From the NCBI GenBank assembly GCA_022837595.1, contig JALHFX010000036.1:1-27771 (forward strand): DNA of 27,771 nucleotides. Reading direction: 5' to 3'. This document shows, piece after piece, positions 16,653 to 25,827 of this stretch. Each line of letters starts with the position of its first letter. Within the stretch, counting starts at the first letter, position 1. Below the pieces are notes generated by a model. It saw only the letters and a list, made by a program, of their open reading frames with translations, did no database searches and was not told the origin of the DNA. The DNA comes from Propionibacterium sp. Lineage in GTDB: Bacteria > Actinomycetota > Actinomycetes > Propionibacteriales > Propionibacteriaceae. A program made the position numbers and the translations under genes.

Positions 16653-17676
16653 CACGAACGTTGTGGCCGCTTCCCGGAAGCGTTCATCCGCCGCGCTTCC
16701 CGATCGCCACGCCCGGCGCTATTGGCTCATCATCGGTGTGCTGATCGCGTTGTCGCTGGTATTCGGGTTCGGTCTACTCGCCTGGGACAACCCGATGCCG
16801 GCAGGCAGCAAGGGCTTTTGGACGATCGCCAAGCTGCGCGCGACCTCGATCGTCGTGATGGCTGTGGTCGCATTCTGCCAGTCGATCGCGACCGTCAGTT
16901 TTCAGACTGTGACCAATAACCGGATCATCACTCCGTCGATCATGGGATTCGAGTCGCTTTACGTCGCCATTCAGACCTCGGCCATGTACTTTCTCGGTGC
17001 TGCGGGCATCGTTGCGCTCCAAGGTGTCCCACAATTCCTGCTCCAGATTTGTTTGATGGTCGGATTGGCCGTAGCTCTTTACGGGTGGCTGCTCAGTGGC
17101 AGATATGCGAATCTGCAGGTGATGCTGCTGATCGGCATCATCATCGGAACCGGCCTGGGGTCGATATCGACGTTCATGCAACGGCTGCTCACGCCCAGCG
17201 AATTCGATGTGCTCTCGGCACGCCTGTTCGGCAATATGTCGAATGCGGACCCCGCCTATCTGCCGTACGCAATCCCGATCTCGCTGGCGGCGGGCGGGTT
17301 GCTTATCGCAAACTCCAGGACCTTGAATCTCATGGCGCTGGGACGCGATGTGGCCGTCAGCCTGGGCGTCAACCATCAACGCGAACTGATCCGCACGCTG
17401 AGCCTGGTCGCAGTGCTGATGGCGGTATCTACGGCGCTGGTGGGCCCGATGACTTTCCTCGGGTTCCTGGTCGCGACGCTGGCCTACCAGTTCGCCGACA
17501 CCTATGATCATCGGTTCATCTTCCCGATGGCAGTCCTCTCGGCGTTCGTTGTACTGAGCGGCGCCTACTTCATCATGAAGAGAGTCTTCTACGCCCAAGG
17601 AGTCGTCTCGATCATTATCGAGATGATCGGCGGTTCGGTCTTCCTGTTCGTCATCTTGAGAAAGGGACGCCTGTGA
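16645..17676 (+). CDS. Siderophore ABC importer permease 2 (FecCD family)
   Basis: A 343-residue membrane permease partnering the first to form the heterodimeric channel. KLRATSIVVMAVVAFCQSIATV is a variant of the family's first conserved block, followed by NRIITPSIMGFESLYV; ALVGPMTFLGFLVATLAYQF is the ATPase-coupling region. Starts at GTG within the end of permease 1 and overlaps the ATPase gene by 4 nt (GTGA), so the operon is tightly coupled. These variants suit the YclO/FatC/CeuC subgroup rather than FepG/FhuB. Confidence 0.93.
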   Translation: MVSTNVVAASRKRSSAALPDRHARRYWLIIGVLIALSLVFGFGLLAWDNPMPAGSKGFWTIAKLRATSIVVMAVVAFCQSIATVSFQTVTNNRIITPSIMGFESLYVAIQTSAMYFLGAAGIVALQGVPQFLLQICLMVGLAVALYGWLLSGRYANLQVMLLIGIIIGTGLGSISTFMQRLLTPSEFDVLSARLFGNMSNADPAYLPYAIPISLAAGGLLIANSRTLNLMALGRDVAVSLGVNHQRELIRTLSLVAVLMAVSTALVGPMTFLGFLVATLAYQFADTYDHRFIFPMAVLSAFVVLSGAYFIMKRVFYAQGVVSIIIEMIGGSVFLFVILRKGRL

Positions 17677-18428
17677 TCACGCTGCGCGATGTTCGCAAAA
17701 ACTATAGTTCCGAGGTCGTGATCGGCCCGGTCGACCTGACAATCCCCAACGGGGGCATCACTGCGCTCGTCGGGCCAAATGGCGCCGGTAAATCAACACT
17801 GCTGACGATGATCGGACGCCTGCTTGGGCTGGATTCGGGCACCATCGAGGTTGCCGGCTACGACGTGTCCACCGCAGATTCGAATGACCTGGCCAAGATT
17901 CTGTCAATTCTGCGACAAGAGAACCACTTCGTCACCCGGCTGACGGTCCGTCAGCTCGTCTCGTTCGGCCGCTTTCCCTATAGCAAGGGCCGCATCACGA
18001 ACGCCGACGAGAAGATCGTCAGCAAAGCAATCGATTTCTTCGACCTGCGGGACCTTGAGAACCGCTATCTCGATCAACTCTCCGGTGGCCAGCGCCAGCG
18101 CGCCTATGTCGCGATGGTGCTCTGTCAGCAGACCGAATTCGTCCTACTCGACGAACCGCTCAATAACCTCGATATGCGGCACTCGGTCTTGATGATGCAG
18201 CACCTGCATCGCGCCGCAACAGAACTGGGCAGGACGATCATGTTAGTGCTGCACGACATCAACTTCGCAGCGCACTATTCCGACTACATCTGCGCCGTCA
18301 AAGACGGCTTGATCACACATTTCGGGCCGCCCGACGAAATCATGAACGCACAGATACTGAGCCAGGTTTTCGACACCCAAGTCGATGTGATCGACGGTCC
18401 CCGCGGCCCGATCGCCGTCTACTACTGA
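17673..18428 (+). CDS. Siderophore ABC importer ATPase (YclP/FatE/CeuD type)
   Basis: A 251-residue ATPase that drives the importer. Walker A is GPNGAGKST (34-42), the Q-loop Gln is Gln82, the signature is LSGGQRQ (136-142), Walker B is FVLLDEP (156-162) and the switch His is His194 in VLHDINFA. SFGRFPYSKGRIT and EPLNNLDMRHSV are characteristic of the petrobactin/catecholate-type subgroup. It is the last gene of the operon, followed by a 76-bp gap with no clear terminator before the convergent purQ. Confidence 0.95.
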   Translation: MITLRDVRKNYSSEVVIGPVDLTIPNGGITALVGPNGAGKSTLLTMIGRLLGLDSGTIEVAGYDVSTADSNDLAKILSILRQENHFVTRLTVRQLVSFGRFPYSKGRITNADEKIVSKAIDFFDLRDLENRYLDQLSGGQRQRAYVAMVLCQQTEFVLLDEPLNNLDMRHSVLMMQHLHRAATELGRTIMLVLHDINFAAHYSDYICAVKDGLITHFGPPDEIMNAQILSQVFDTQVDVIDGPRGPIAVYY

Positions 18429-18504
18429 CACCGACGCCGCAACCCAGACGCCAATCCTGGCTGGCGAATTAGCTGCTCACACACCCTGCTGGGACCGGAG
18501 CAAC

Positions 18505-19179
18505 TTATACGGTCAGTGACAAGAAATGCTGCACCGAGGTGAAGAAGGTCAGCCCATCTCGGGTCTGGCTGGTCAATGCCTCGACGCTGTGCTCGGGGTG
18601 TGGCATCAGCCCCACCACGTTGCCCCGCTCGTTGGTGATACCAGCGATGTCGTTGCGTGATCCGTTCGGATTATCGAGATAGCGGAAGACGACCTGATTA
18701 TTCGCCTCCAGCTTGCGCAGCGTCTCGGGCGAGGCCTGGTAGTTACCCTCGCCATTTTTCAACACGAGGGTGATCTGCTGGCCGACAGTGAAATCACAGG
18801 TCCACACAGTATCGGTGGTCTCCACGCGCAGCCGCTGCTGACGGCAGACGAACCTCCGAGACTCATTGCGGATCATCGCTCCGGGTAGCAGATGCGATTC
18901 GCACAACACCTGGAACCCATTGCAGATACCGAGCACGGGCATCCCTGCGTTGGCCGCACGCACGACCTCGTCCATGATCGGGGCAAAACGCGCGATGGCG
19001 CCACAACGCAGATAATCGCCGTAGCTGAAGCCGCCGGGCAGGATGACCGCGTCCACACCGCCGAGGGAGTCGGAGGCATGCCACAACGAAACAGGCTCGG
19101 CACCCGACAACCGCACGGCGCGAAGCGCGTCGTGATCATCGAGTGAACCCGGGAAAGTGACGACGCCGATGCGGCTCAC
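18505..19179 (-). CDS. purQ: Phosphoribosylformylglycinamidine synthase, glutaminase subunit
   Basis: Class I glutamine amidotransferase subunit that feeds ammonia to PurL. The 224-residue length is normal. The triad is Cys86 (GICNGFQ), His194 and Glu196 (MPHPEH). GVVTFPGS at the start and PGGFSYGDYLRCGAI (48-62) are family hallmarks. Its start overlaps the purS stop by 4 nt, so PurS and PurQ are probably made in step. It is the last gene of a purC-purS-purQ transcript and is convergent with the siderophore importer. Confidence 0.97.
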   Translation of the reverse strand: MSRIGVVTFPGSLDDHDALRAVRLSGAEPVSLWHASDSLGGVDAVILPGGFSYGDYLRCGAIARFAPIMDEVVRAANAGMPVLGICNGFQVLCESHLLPGAMIRNESRRFVCRQQRLRVETTDTVWTCDFTVGQQITLVLKNGEGNYQASPETLRKLEANNQVVFRYLDNPNGSRNDIAGITNERGNVVGLMPHPEHSVEALTSQTRDGLTFFTSVQHFLSLTV

Positions 19180-19421
19180 GACTCTTCCACCCGCACGTCG
19201 AAGCTCTCGATCACCGTGTTGGCGAGCAGTTTCTCGGCTGCGTCCTGAATTTGAGCGATGCGCTCGTCCGTCAACTCTCCATCGACGGTGATCTCGAAAC
19301 GCTTACCCTGGCGCACTGTCAGACCCTGATAACCGAGGCGCTGAAGCGACCCGGTCACCGCCTTGCCCTGGGGATCAAGGATCTCGGGCTTCGGCATTAC
19401 GTCGACGACTACTCGTGTCAT
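19176..19421 (-). CDS. purS: Phosphoribosylformylglycinamidine synthase, subunit PurS
   Basis: An 81-residue protein that assembles PurL and PurQ into the active FGAM synthase. The start RVVVDVMPKPEILDPQGKAV and the centre VRQGKRFEI are standard PurS features, as is the C-terminal NTVIESFDVRVEE. It lies 16 nt after purC and overlaps purQ by 4 nt. Confidence 0.96.
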   Translation of the reverse strand: MTRVVVDVMPKPEILDPQGKAVTGSLQRLGYQGLTVRQGKRFEITVDGELTDERIAQIQDAAEKLLANTVIESFDVRVEES

Positions 19422-19437
19422 AGGGGCAGCTTATCGT

Positions 19438-20310
19438 CTAACCGAGCATCAGTTCGCGACCTGTCAAGCGTCGGAAAGCCGCAAGATAGCGTTCGCGGGT
19501 CTTCGCGACGATTTCGGCGGGCAAGACTGGCGGTGGCGCGTCACTTGAGCGATCCCAGCCAGAATCGTGCACCAGCCAGTCACGCAAATACTGTTTGTCG
19601 AAGCTGGTCACCGTGCCGCGCGACCACTCATCCGCATCCCAGAACCTCGAAGAGTCGGGTGTCAATACTTCGTCGCCCAGCACCAGGGTGCCATCGTGAC
19701 GCAGACCGAACTCGAGTTTCGTGTCCGCCAGAATGATGCCGCGGTCGCGAGCGATCTGCTCGGCATGGGCGTAGATGGCCAATGTGGTGTCGCGCAGCCG
19801 CGCCCCCAATTCGTCTCCGATCTGGGCACACATCGCCTCGAAGCTGATGTTCTCATCATGCTCGCCGAGTTCAGCCTTACGGGCAGGGGTGAAGATAGGG
19901 GTCTCTAGGCGGGAACCGTCGTGCAGTCCGGGTGGCAGGGAAACACCGCAAACCCTGCCGCTCTCCTGATATTCGGCCCACCCTGATCCGGTCAGGTAGC
20001 CGCGGGCTACAGCCTCTATCGGTATCATCTCCAGGCTCTCCACAATCATGGCGCGCCCGGCGACCTCGTCGGGAACCTCGGTCGAGATCAGATGATTGGC
20101 GACCACGTCTGCGAGTTGTTCGAACCACCACAGCGATAGTTGAGTCAGGACGATACCTTTGCCCGGAATTATGGTGTCGAGCACATGGTCGTAGGCAGAG
20201 ATATTGTCTGTCGCGACCATCAGCAACCTACCGGGTTCATCGAGCGCGTAAAGTTCGCGTACTTTGCCGGCGTGGATGAGGGGCAGCCCGAGATTTCCGT
20301 ATTGGCTCAC
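19438..20310 (-). CDS. purC: SAICAR synthetase
   Basis: Joins aspartate to CAIR with ATP to give SAICAR. The 290-residue length fits the form common in Actinobacteria. Features are HAGKVRELY near the N-terminus (G-K-x-R-x-x-Y ATP-binding loop), VATDNISAYD, RGYLTGSGWAEYQESG and LADTKLEFGLRHDG, the last carrying the conserved Asp/Lys/Glu of the active site. It is the first gene of purC-purS-purQ. Its promoter should lie in 20311-20468, shared divergently with the DUF2207-like gene. Confidence 0.97.
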   Translation of the reverse strand: MSQYGNLGLPLIHAGKVRELYALDEPGRLLMVATDNISAYDHVLDTIIPGKGIVLTQLSLWWFEQLADVVANHLISTEVPDEVAGRAMIVESLEMIPIEAVARGYLTGSGWAEYQESGRVCGVSLPPGLHDGSRLETPIFTPARKAELGEHDENISFEAMCAQIGDELGARLRDTTLAIYAHAEQIARDRGIILADTKLEFGLRHDGTLVLGDEVLTPDSSRFWDADEWSRGTVTSFDKQYLRDWLVHDSGWDRSSDAPPPVLPAEIVAKTRERYLAAFRRLTGRELMLG

Positions 20311-20468
20311 GCGATAAGCCTATCCCCGTCAGCCGACGGACTGCTGCGTCCGAACCCCCGCCCAATTATGCTTCAGTAGCCCACTGACGGTGCCGGGCCT
20401 ACCCCGGAGTGGCGCCCAGTCCACTTTGCGACTCTGCCATTAGTGTTGATCGATAGGAGGATCCGCTG

Positions 20469-21485
20469 GTGCTCGAGTTCGTATTCTTGGTGGTCGGTCT
20501 GCTGATTCTTACCGTCGCGATCGCGGCGGTGTTAAGAGGGCGCGCAGCATCCAAGAAGGCACGACCCGCCAGCACCTCGGGCCTGCTGGAACCTGAATCA
20601 CCGCTGATCCCCTCGGACAATCTTCGGCCAGGTATGGTGAACGCTCTGACCGGAGGCGAGGTCAATGCGCGAGATATCAGGCTGACCTTACTCGATCTGG
20701 CAGTCCGCGGTTGTCTGCTGATCACCCCGGTCAAGACGGCTGCTGGGCAGGACAGCTGGCGGCTTCGTCCGGCTTCTTTGCCTGATCAGACAGCTCTGTT
20801 CGATTACGAGCGCATTCTGCTTGAGGATTCGTTCGCCCACGGTGCTGAGACACTGGCCGAGTTGACCAGCGATCCCGCCAAACCGCTGCGCCGCGCTCAG
20901 ATCGCGCTGAAGGAGCACACCGATGCGCAGCATTGGTTTTCCACCGACCCTCGCGGGCGTCATTCTAAGTTGGGCTGGATCGGTGCGCTCATCACCGTCG
21001 TCGGTCTGCTCGTAGTTGCCTCAATGTTCATCGATTGGGCTGCCACAAAGGACTTTCGCGGTGTGATCGGAGGGCTGGCCATCGCAGCGGCCGGGATTCT
21101 CATCGCATCCCAGGGGCGCGCACGCAACCCGCATACGCACCAAGGGCTGCTCGCGCGCACTGAGGTGGAGCAGCTGAGTTCTACTCTGAAGGCCTTACGC
21201 CCCGAAGAAATCGCGGTTGCCAGTGCTGGCGCTGAGTTCAGCCGACTCCTACCCTGGGCGATCGGGTTGGGTGCCGAAAAGCAACTCGCCAAGGCTGTGG
21301 ACGATCAACTACGGCGGGCAGCCACCTGGGGCCAGCAAGTCGATCTGCAGCTGCACTGGTTCGTCCCCGAAGCCGGCTTCCCGTCAGTCGATGTCGCCCA
21401 GCAGATCACCGGAGAGCTGGCAACGGTGGTCAATCGCAAGCCGAACGGCAACAGGCCCGCGCACCAGGTGGTCGGTCATGGCTAG
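20469..21485 (+). CDS. Membrane protein with DUF2207-like region
   Basis: A 338-residue protein. It starts at GTG with a strong AGGAGG 8 nt upstream. A membrane anchor at residues 2-23 is followed by a cytoplasmic-looking region and two further hydrophobic helices near residues 165-185 and 195-212. MVNALTGGEVNARDIRLTLLDLAVRGCLLI resembles the C-terminal part of DUF2207 membrane proteins, which have a similar DLAxRGxL stretch; the rest I cannot assign. It precedes another envelope protein by 119 nt and may be cotranscribed with it. Function unknown. Confidence 0.75.
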   Translation: MLEFVFLVVGLLILTVAIAAVLRGRAASKKARPASTSGLLEPESPLIPSDNLRPGMVNALTGGEVNARDIRLTLLDLAVRGCLLITPVKTAAGQDSWRLRPASLPDQTALFDYERILLEDSFAHGAETLAELTSDPAKPLRRAQIALKEHTDAQHWFSTDPRGRHSKLGWIGALITVVGLLVVASMFIDWAATKDFRGVIGGLAIAAAGILIASQGRARNPHTHQGLLARTEVEQLSSTLKALRPEEIAVASAGAEFSRLLPWAIGLGAEKQLAKAVDDQLRRAATWGQQVDLQLHWFVPEAGFPSVDVAQQITGELATVVNRKPNGNRPAHQVVGHG

Positions 21486-21604
21486 CGTCTGCATGACCCG
21501 CCAACAGTCCGGCCGATCCGTAGGACGTGTCTCGCGGGTTTTCGTTCCCACAGAGGCCTATCTCTCAACAACTAAACTGTCTGCGAGTTTCAGGAGGCGC
21601 GACG

Positions 21605-22915
21605 ATGACCACTCCGCCGAATAGCCCAGGCCAGGGTCAACCATCTGGCACCTTCGGCCAGCGCGGACAATATCCCTATCCCGGCAGCTCCAGCCAGTCG
21701 GAAGCGGACAGCCACGCCCGGCACAGCTCCAGTGCCTCCCAACAATCTACTCCTCAGCCGGGCTACGGGTCCGGTTCCGGTCAGCAGGTACCCAACCGAC
21801 CGGAGCAACCCGGTCAACCGGGTTTCAACTACTACGTCCCACAACGGCCGAATCAGCCCGCTGTCCGGCTACGACAGGGGCCGCAATTTCGATCGTCAAC
21901 CGCAGGCCCGGGCCCTCAACGGAAGCCGACAGACCCCGTCGTCATCAAACGGCGTCGGCTCGTCGTGCTGATCGTGATAGCGGTCCTCGTCCTCGGTATC
22001 GGCACCTATCTCGTCGTCAGCAGGTCTGCCTCACGGGCGAGTCAACACCAAGCCGAAGCCGCAATGACCGGACTGTTGACTGCCTTGCAAAGCGGTGATG
22101 TGGCTGAGGCACTCGACTATCTCGACGTCGATCCGTCAGTCGTCGACGGACAGCCACTGTTGACTGATGCGGCGATCGCCGGTAACCGCGAGAGTTTCGC
22201 TTTCAACCCGACCTTCGTGACCAAACATTCGGGCGGCATCTTCACTCAGCAAGCGAGCATCCAGATCAACGACACCACGCGCGTCGTTGAGTGGGATGCC
22301 AGACAGATCGACGGAACCTGGAAAATCGATGCCTCTGATGTGCTGGGGCAGTTCACCCTGTCTCCCGGCGAGTCCGTCCTCATCAACGACATTCCGGTTG
22401 GCCCCGATGCCGCTAGTCTCAAGATCCTGCCCGGCAGCTATACGGTGGAATCAGCGCTCCCGCTGCTCACCTATGCCCCGGGCCAAGCCAACTTCGATAT
22501 CTTCACCGGTAGTCAGACTGCGATCAATGCCGACTTGATCATCGCTGATGGCGTCCGAGAACGGGTCGTCGACCAAGTCCGGGAGATTCTCGACGCATGT
22601 GTGGCCGAGAAGACCAGCCCTGGCACCTGCAATTGGGTTCTGGTCTTCACCAATGGCCATGCGCTCGATGGCACGATCACCTGGACGTTGTCGCCAGAGG
22701 ACCCAGCGGCAGGGCTCACGATCCCCGACACAGGCTGGCGAGCCAGCGACAGCTTCACTCAGACCTTCCCGCTGCGCTACCAGACCTCTGCATCGGGTAA
22801 TGGAGAAATGGATGACGGCACCCGAGGTCGCTTCGAAGGCTTTTCGAGCAACCGGACGAGCTACTTCAGTCTTGATCTTTCCGGCGAGACTCCCGTAGTG
22901 AAATTGGTCTCCTGA
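21605..22915 (+). CDS. Single-pass membrane protein with Pro/Gln-rich N-tail
   Basis: A 436-residue protein. The ATG at 21605 has AGGAGG 8 nt upstream; the open frame extends 26 codons further but that part looks non-coding. The first 110 residues are low-complexity (Pro, Gln, Gly, Ser), followed by a basic KRRR and one membrane helix (LVVLIVIAVLVLGIGTYLVV, about residues 118-138). The extracellular part of about 300 residues begins with a DUF4878-like helix-rich stretch (AMTGLLTALQSGDVAEALDYL) and a beta-rich domain with one Cys pair. The layout is typical of actinobacterial surface proteins with unstructured cytoplasmic tails. Function unknown. Confidence 0.8.
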   Translation: MTTPPNSPGQGQPSGTFGQRGQYPYPGSSSQSEADSHARHSSSASQQSTPQPGYGSGSGQQVPNRPEQPGQPGFNYYVPQRPNQPAVRLRQGPQFRSSTAGPGPQRKPTDPVVIKRRRLVVLIVIAVLVLGIGTYLVVSRSASRASQHQAEAAMTGLLTALQSGDVAEALDYLDVDPSVVDGQPLLTDAAIAGNRESFAFNPTFVTKHSGGIFTQQASIQINDTTRVVEWDARQIDGTWKIDASDVLGQFTLSPGESVLINDIPVGPDAASLKILPGSYTVESALPLLTYAPGQANFDIFTGSQTAINADLIIADGVRERVVDQVREILDACVAEKTSPGTCNWVLVFTNGHALDGTITWTLSPEDPAAGLTIPDTGWRASDSFTQTFPLRYQTSASGNGEMDDGTRGRFEGFSSNRTSYFSLDLSGETPVVKLVS

Positions 22916-22997
22916 ACCAGAACAAGTCACCGCGTTCCTGCCCAGCCGTGACAGCGACCCAGGCGTTGACCGTGACGGACGAGAACGATATCCACGA

Positions 22998-23017
22998 GGT
23001 TCAAACCCGCTTGAACC
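22998..23017. terminator. Small stem-loop between converging genes
   Basis: GGTTCAA (22998-23004) pairs perfectly with TTGAACC (23011-23017) around a 6-nt loop. It lies between the plus-strand membrane-protein gene and the minus-strand purB gene and could end transcripts from either side. There is no T tract. Confidence 0.35.
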
Positions 23018-23054
23018 CGAGCTGCGCCGAGACGCTGTTGCGCAGACCGGACAG

Positions 23055-24488
23055 CTAGAGTACAGCCCCGGGACGATAGGCAGCTGATTCAGGATCTGCC
23101 TCGACGAGCAGTTGTATCCGGGAAACCACACGTTCGACCTGCCGAGCCGCCGCACCGGTGAGATCCAGCGGTGCGCTCACCAGTTCGTCCAGTTCTTCAC
23201 GGCTCAATTCCAGCCTAGGGTCGGCCGCTAGACGGTCGAAGAGCTCATTCGTCCGCTCACCGGTGGCACGCATCTCCAACGCAACCCCAACCGCGTTTTC
23301 TTTGATCGCCTCATGAGCGTCCTCGCGTCCTACACCTTTACGCACCGCAGCCATCAGAACCTTCGTTGTGGTCAGGAAAGGTAAATAGCGATCAAGTTCG
23401 GCGGCGATCACCTTCTCAAAGGCACCGAAGCCGGAGAGCACGGTCAAGAAGGTCTCGAAGAGCCCGTCGAGGGCATAGAAGGCATCCGGCAGTGCGACGC
23501 GGCGTACCACCGAGCAACTGACATCACCCTCGTTCCACTGGTCACCGGCCAGCTCGCTAACCATCGACAGATAACCGCGCACAACTACCGCTAGCCCGTT
23601 GACCCGCTCACAGCTGCGGGTGTTCATCTTGTGCGGCATTGCAGAGGAGCCGACCTGGCCTTCCGCGAACCCTTCGGTGACGAGCTCATTTCCCGCCATC
23701 AAGCGAATACTGATGGCCAGGCTCGAAGGCGCGGACGCAGTCTGAGCGAGAGCAGACAATGCATCGAAATCGAGCGAGCGTGGGTAAACTTGGCCGGTCG
23801 AATCGAGCACCTGAGCAAAACCAAGGCCTTTGGCGATGCGTTGCTCAAGGTCGTCGAGCTTGGCCAGATCACCGTCAAGCAGGTCGAGCATGTCCTGGCT
23901 AGTGCCGACCGGTCCCTTGATACCGCGTGCTGGGTACCGTGTGATCAAGTCATCGAGACGGGCGTAGGAGATGAGTAGTTCATCTGCAGCTGTGGCGAAG
24001 CGTTTGCCGAGTGTGGTGACTTGGGCGGCAACATTGTGGCTGCGTCCGGCAATCGGTTGGTCGGCGTAGCGCACGGCCAGCTCACCGAGGCGCGCCAGCA
24101 CTGTCACTGTGCGGGAGCGGATCAGCTTCAGCGAATCCAAAATCTGCATCTGCTCGACGTTCTCGGTCAGATCGCGACTGGTCATGCCTTTGTGAATGTG
24201 CTCGTGGCCGGCCAGCGCGTTGAACTCTTCGATACGAGCCTTGACGTCGTGGCGAGTAATGGCTTCGCGGGCAGCGATGGAGCCGAGATCGACCTGATCG
24301 ATGACTGCTGCGTAGTCGGCAATCACCTGATCCGGATCATCCCCGCCGAAATCTACGCCGAGATCGCGCTGGGCCTCGAGCACAGCGATCCAGAGTTTGC
24401 GTTCGGCGATGATCTTATTGATCGGCGACCAGATCGCCCGCATCTGTTCGGAGGCGTAACGGTCAGCCAAGACGTTCGGAATGCTCAA
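23055..24488 (-). CDS. purB: Adenylosuccinate lyase
   Basis: Releases fumarate from SAICAR and from adenylosuccinate, acting in both IMP and AMP synthesis. The 477-residue length is normal. Motifs are TSRDLTEN (103-110), the catalytic-His segment AGRSHN (148-153) and the flexible signature loop GSSAMPHKMN (280-289). I chose TTG at 24488, giving LSIPNVLADRYAS, because GAGGAG lies 7 nt upstream and family members begin SIPNVLA; an in-frame ATG 11 codons upstream lacks support. The ribosome site overlaps the purD stop, so the two genes are coupled. Confidence 0.96.
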   Translation of the reverse strand: MSIPNVLADRYASEQMRAIWSPINKIIAERKLWIAVLEAQRDLGVDFGGDDPDQVIADYAAVIDQVDLGSIAAREAITRHDVKARIEEFNALAGHEHIHKGMTSRDLTENVEQMQILDSLKLIRSRTVTVLARLGELAVRYADQPIAGRSHNVAAQVTTLGKRFATAADELLISYARLDDLITRYPARGIKGPVGTSQDMLDLLDGDLAKLDDLEQRIAKGLGFAQVLDSTGQVYPRSLDFDALSALAQTASAPSSLAISIRLMAGNELVTEGFAEGQVGSSAMPHKMNTRSCERVNGLAVVVRGYLSMVSELAGDQWNEGDVSCSVVRRVALPDAFYALDGLFETFLTVLSGFGAFEKVIAAELDRYLPFLTTTKVLMAAVRKGVGREDAHEAIKENAVGVALEMRATGERTNELFDRLAADPRLELSREELDELVSAPLDLTGAAARQVERVVSRIQLLVEADPESAAYRPGAVL

Positions 24489-24501
24489 CGTGTTCTCCTC
24501 G

Positions 24502-25761
24502 TCAGATGACTTGGGCAGCAATATCGGAGCGGCAGAAGCCGTCGGGGAAATCGATCTCGGCGATCCGCCCGTAGACGGCTGTGCGCGCGTCGGCGAGCCG
24601 TGGGCCGGTGCCGACGACTACCAGCACCCGCCCGCCGTTGGCGATCAGGTGGCCGTTCTCGTCGAAAGCGGTACCGGCGTGGATGACGTGGACCTGGTCA
24701 TCATCGGCGGGCAGAACGATGCGTCCGCCCTTACGAGGCGAAGCCGGGTAGCCTTCGGCAGCGAGGACAACGCAAACGGCAGCCTGGTCGTCGAATTCGA
24801 GAGGGCCGATCTTGGCGAGTTCGCCGGTCGCGGCAGCGTAGAGAACTTGGCCGAGCGGACTTCGGAGTAGTGGTAGCAGAGCCTCAGTTTCAGGATCGCC
24901 GAAGCGGGCGTTGAACTCGACGACCTTGGGGCCGCGCGACGTGATCGCGAGCCCGACATAGAGAAGGCCTGCGAAGGGCGTACCGAGATCGCGCATTCGA
25001 GCGAGGGTCGGAGCAACGACGCTGGTCATCACCTCGTCGACGGTGCCTGGAACCAGCCACGGCAAGGGGCTGTAGGCACCCATGCCGCCGGTATTCGGGC
25101 CCTCGTCACCGTCGCCGACGCGCTTGAAGTCTTGTGCGGGTTGCAGCGCGAGCGCGTTAATGCCATCGGTGATGACGAACAAGCTCGCCTCGGGCCCATC
25201 AAGGTATTCCTCCACAACCACCTGGTCGGCTCCTGCACCATGAGCCAAAGCCGCGTCACGATCGTTGGTGACCAGGACGCCCTTGCCTGCGGCGAGCCCA
25301 TCGTGTTTGACGACGTAGGGAGCGCCGAACTCATCGAACGCTGCAGCCAATTCCTGCTGATCGTGACAGACGCGATGACCCGCGGTCGGGACCCCTGCTT
25401 CAGCCATGACCTGCTTGGCAAAGGCCTTGGATCCCTCCAATTGCGCGGCGGCAGCACTCGGCCCGAAGCAAGCGATACCGGCTGCGCGCACCGCGTCGGC
25501 CACGCCCGCCACCAGCGGAGCCTCCGGCCCAACGACTACCAGATTCGCACCGATCTGTATGGCCAGAGCCGCGACCGCATCGGGGTCGCAGATGTCCACA
25601 GGATGGTTGGTCCCGATCGCCGTCGTGCCGGGGTTACCCGGCGCGATATGTACGGCGGCGACAGTTGGGTCATGGGAGATGGCCAGGGCCAGGGCGTGTT
25701 CTCGTCCCCCTGAACCGATCACCAGAACGGTTAACGGGATGCCAGTTTGGGCTGCGCTCAC
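24502..25761 (-). CDS. purD: Phosphoribosylamine-glycine ligase (GAR synthetase)
   Basis: ATP-grasp ligase making GAR from phosphoribosylamine and glycine, the step after PurF. The 419-residue length is normal. The N-domain starts VLVIGSGGREHALAL (13-27); the ATP-grasp region has VVKHDGLAAGKGVLV and QDFKRVGDGDEGPNTGGMG; LPLLRSPLG and the FNARFGDPETEA metal-site motif follow. The start is GTG at 25761, without a clear Shine-Dalgarno. It is first in a purD-purB pair, with an 84-bp palindrome 67 bp upstream. Confidence 0.97.
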   Translation of the reverse strand: MSAAQTGIPLTVLVIGSGGREHALALAISHDPTVAAVHIAPGNPGTTAIGTNHPVDICDPDAVAALAIQIGANLVVVGPEAPLVAGVADAVRAAGIACFGPSAAAAQLEGSKAFAKQVMAEAGVPTAGHRVCHDQQELAAAFDEFGAPYVVKHDGLAAGKGVLVTNDRDAALAHGAGADQVVVEEYLDGPEASLFVITDGINALALQPAQDFKRVGDGDEGPNTGGMGAYSPLPWLVPGTVDEVMTSVVAPTLARMRDLGTPFAGLLYVGLAITSRGPKVVEFNARFGDPETEALLPLLRSPLGQVLYAAATGELAKIGPLEFDDQAAVCVVLAAEGYPASPRKGGRIVLPADDDQVHVIHAGTAFDENGHLIANGGRVLVVVGTGPRLADARTAVYGRIAEIDFPDGFCRSDIAAQVI

Positions 25762-25827
25762 GAGGCGAGTCTAGTCTGTGAGCTCCGCGGCCGGTTGTTC
25801 AGCTGCGTTGGGCGGGCATCTTGGTCT

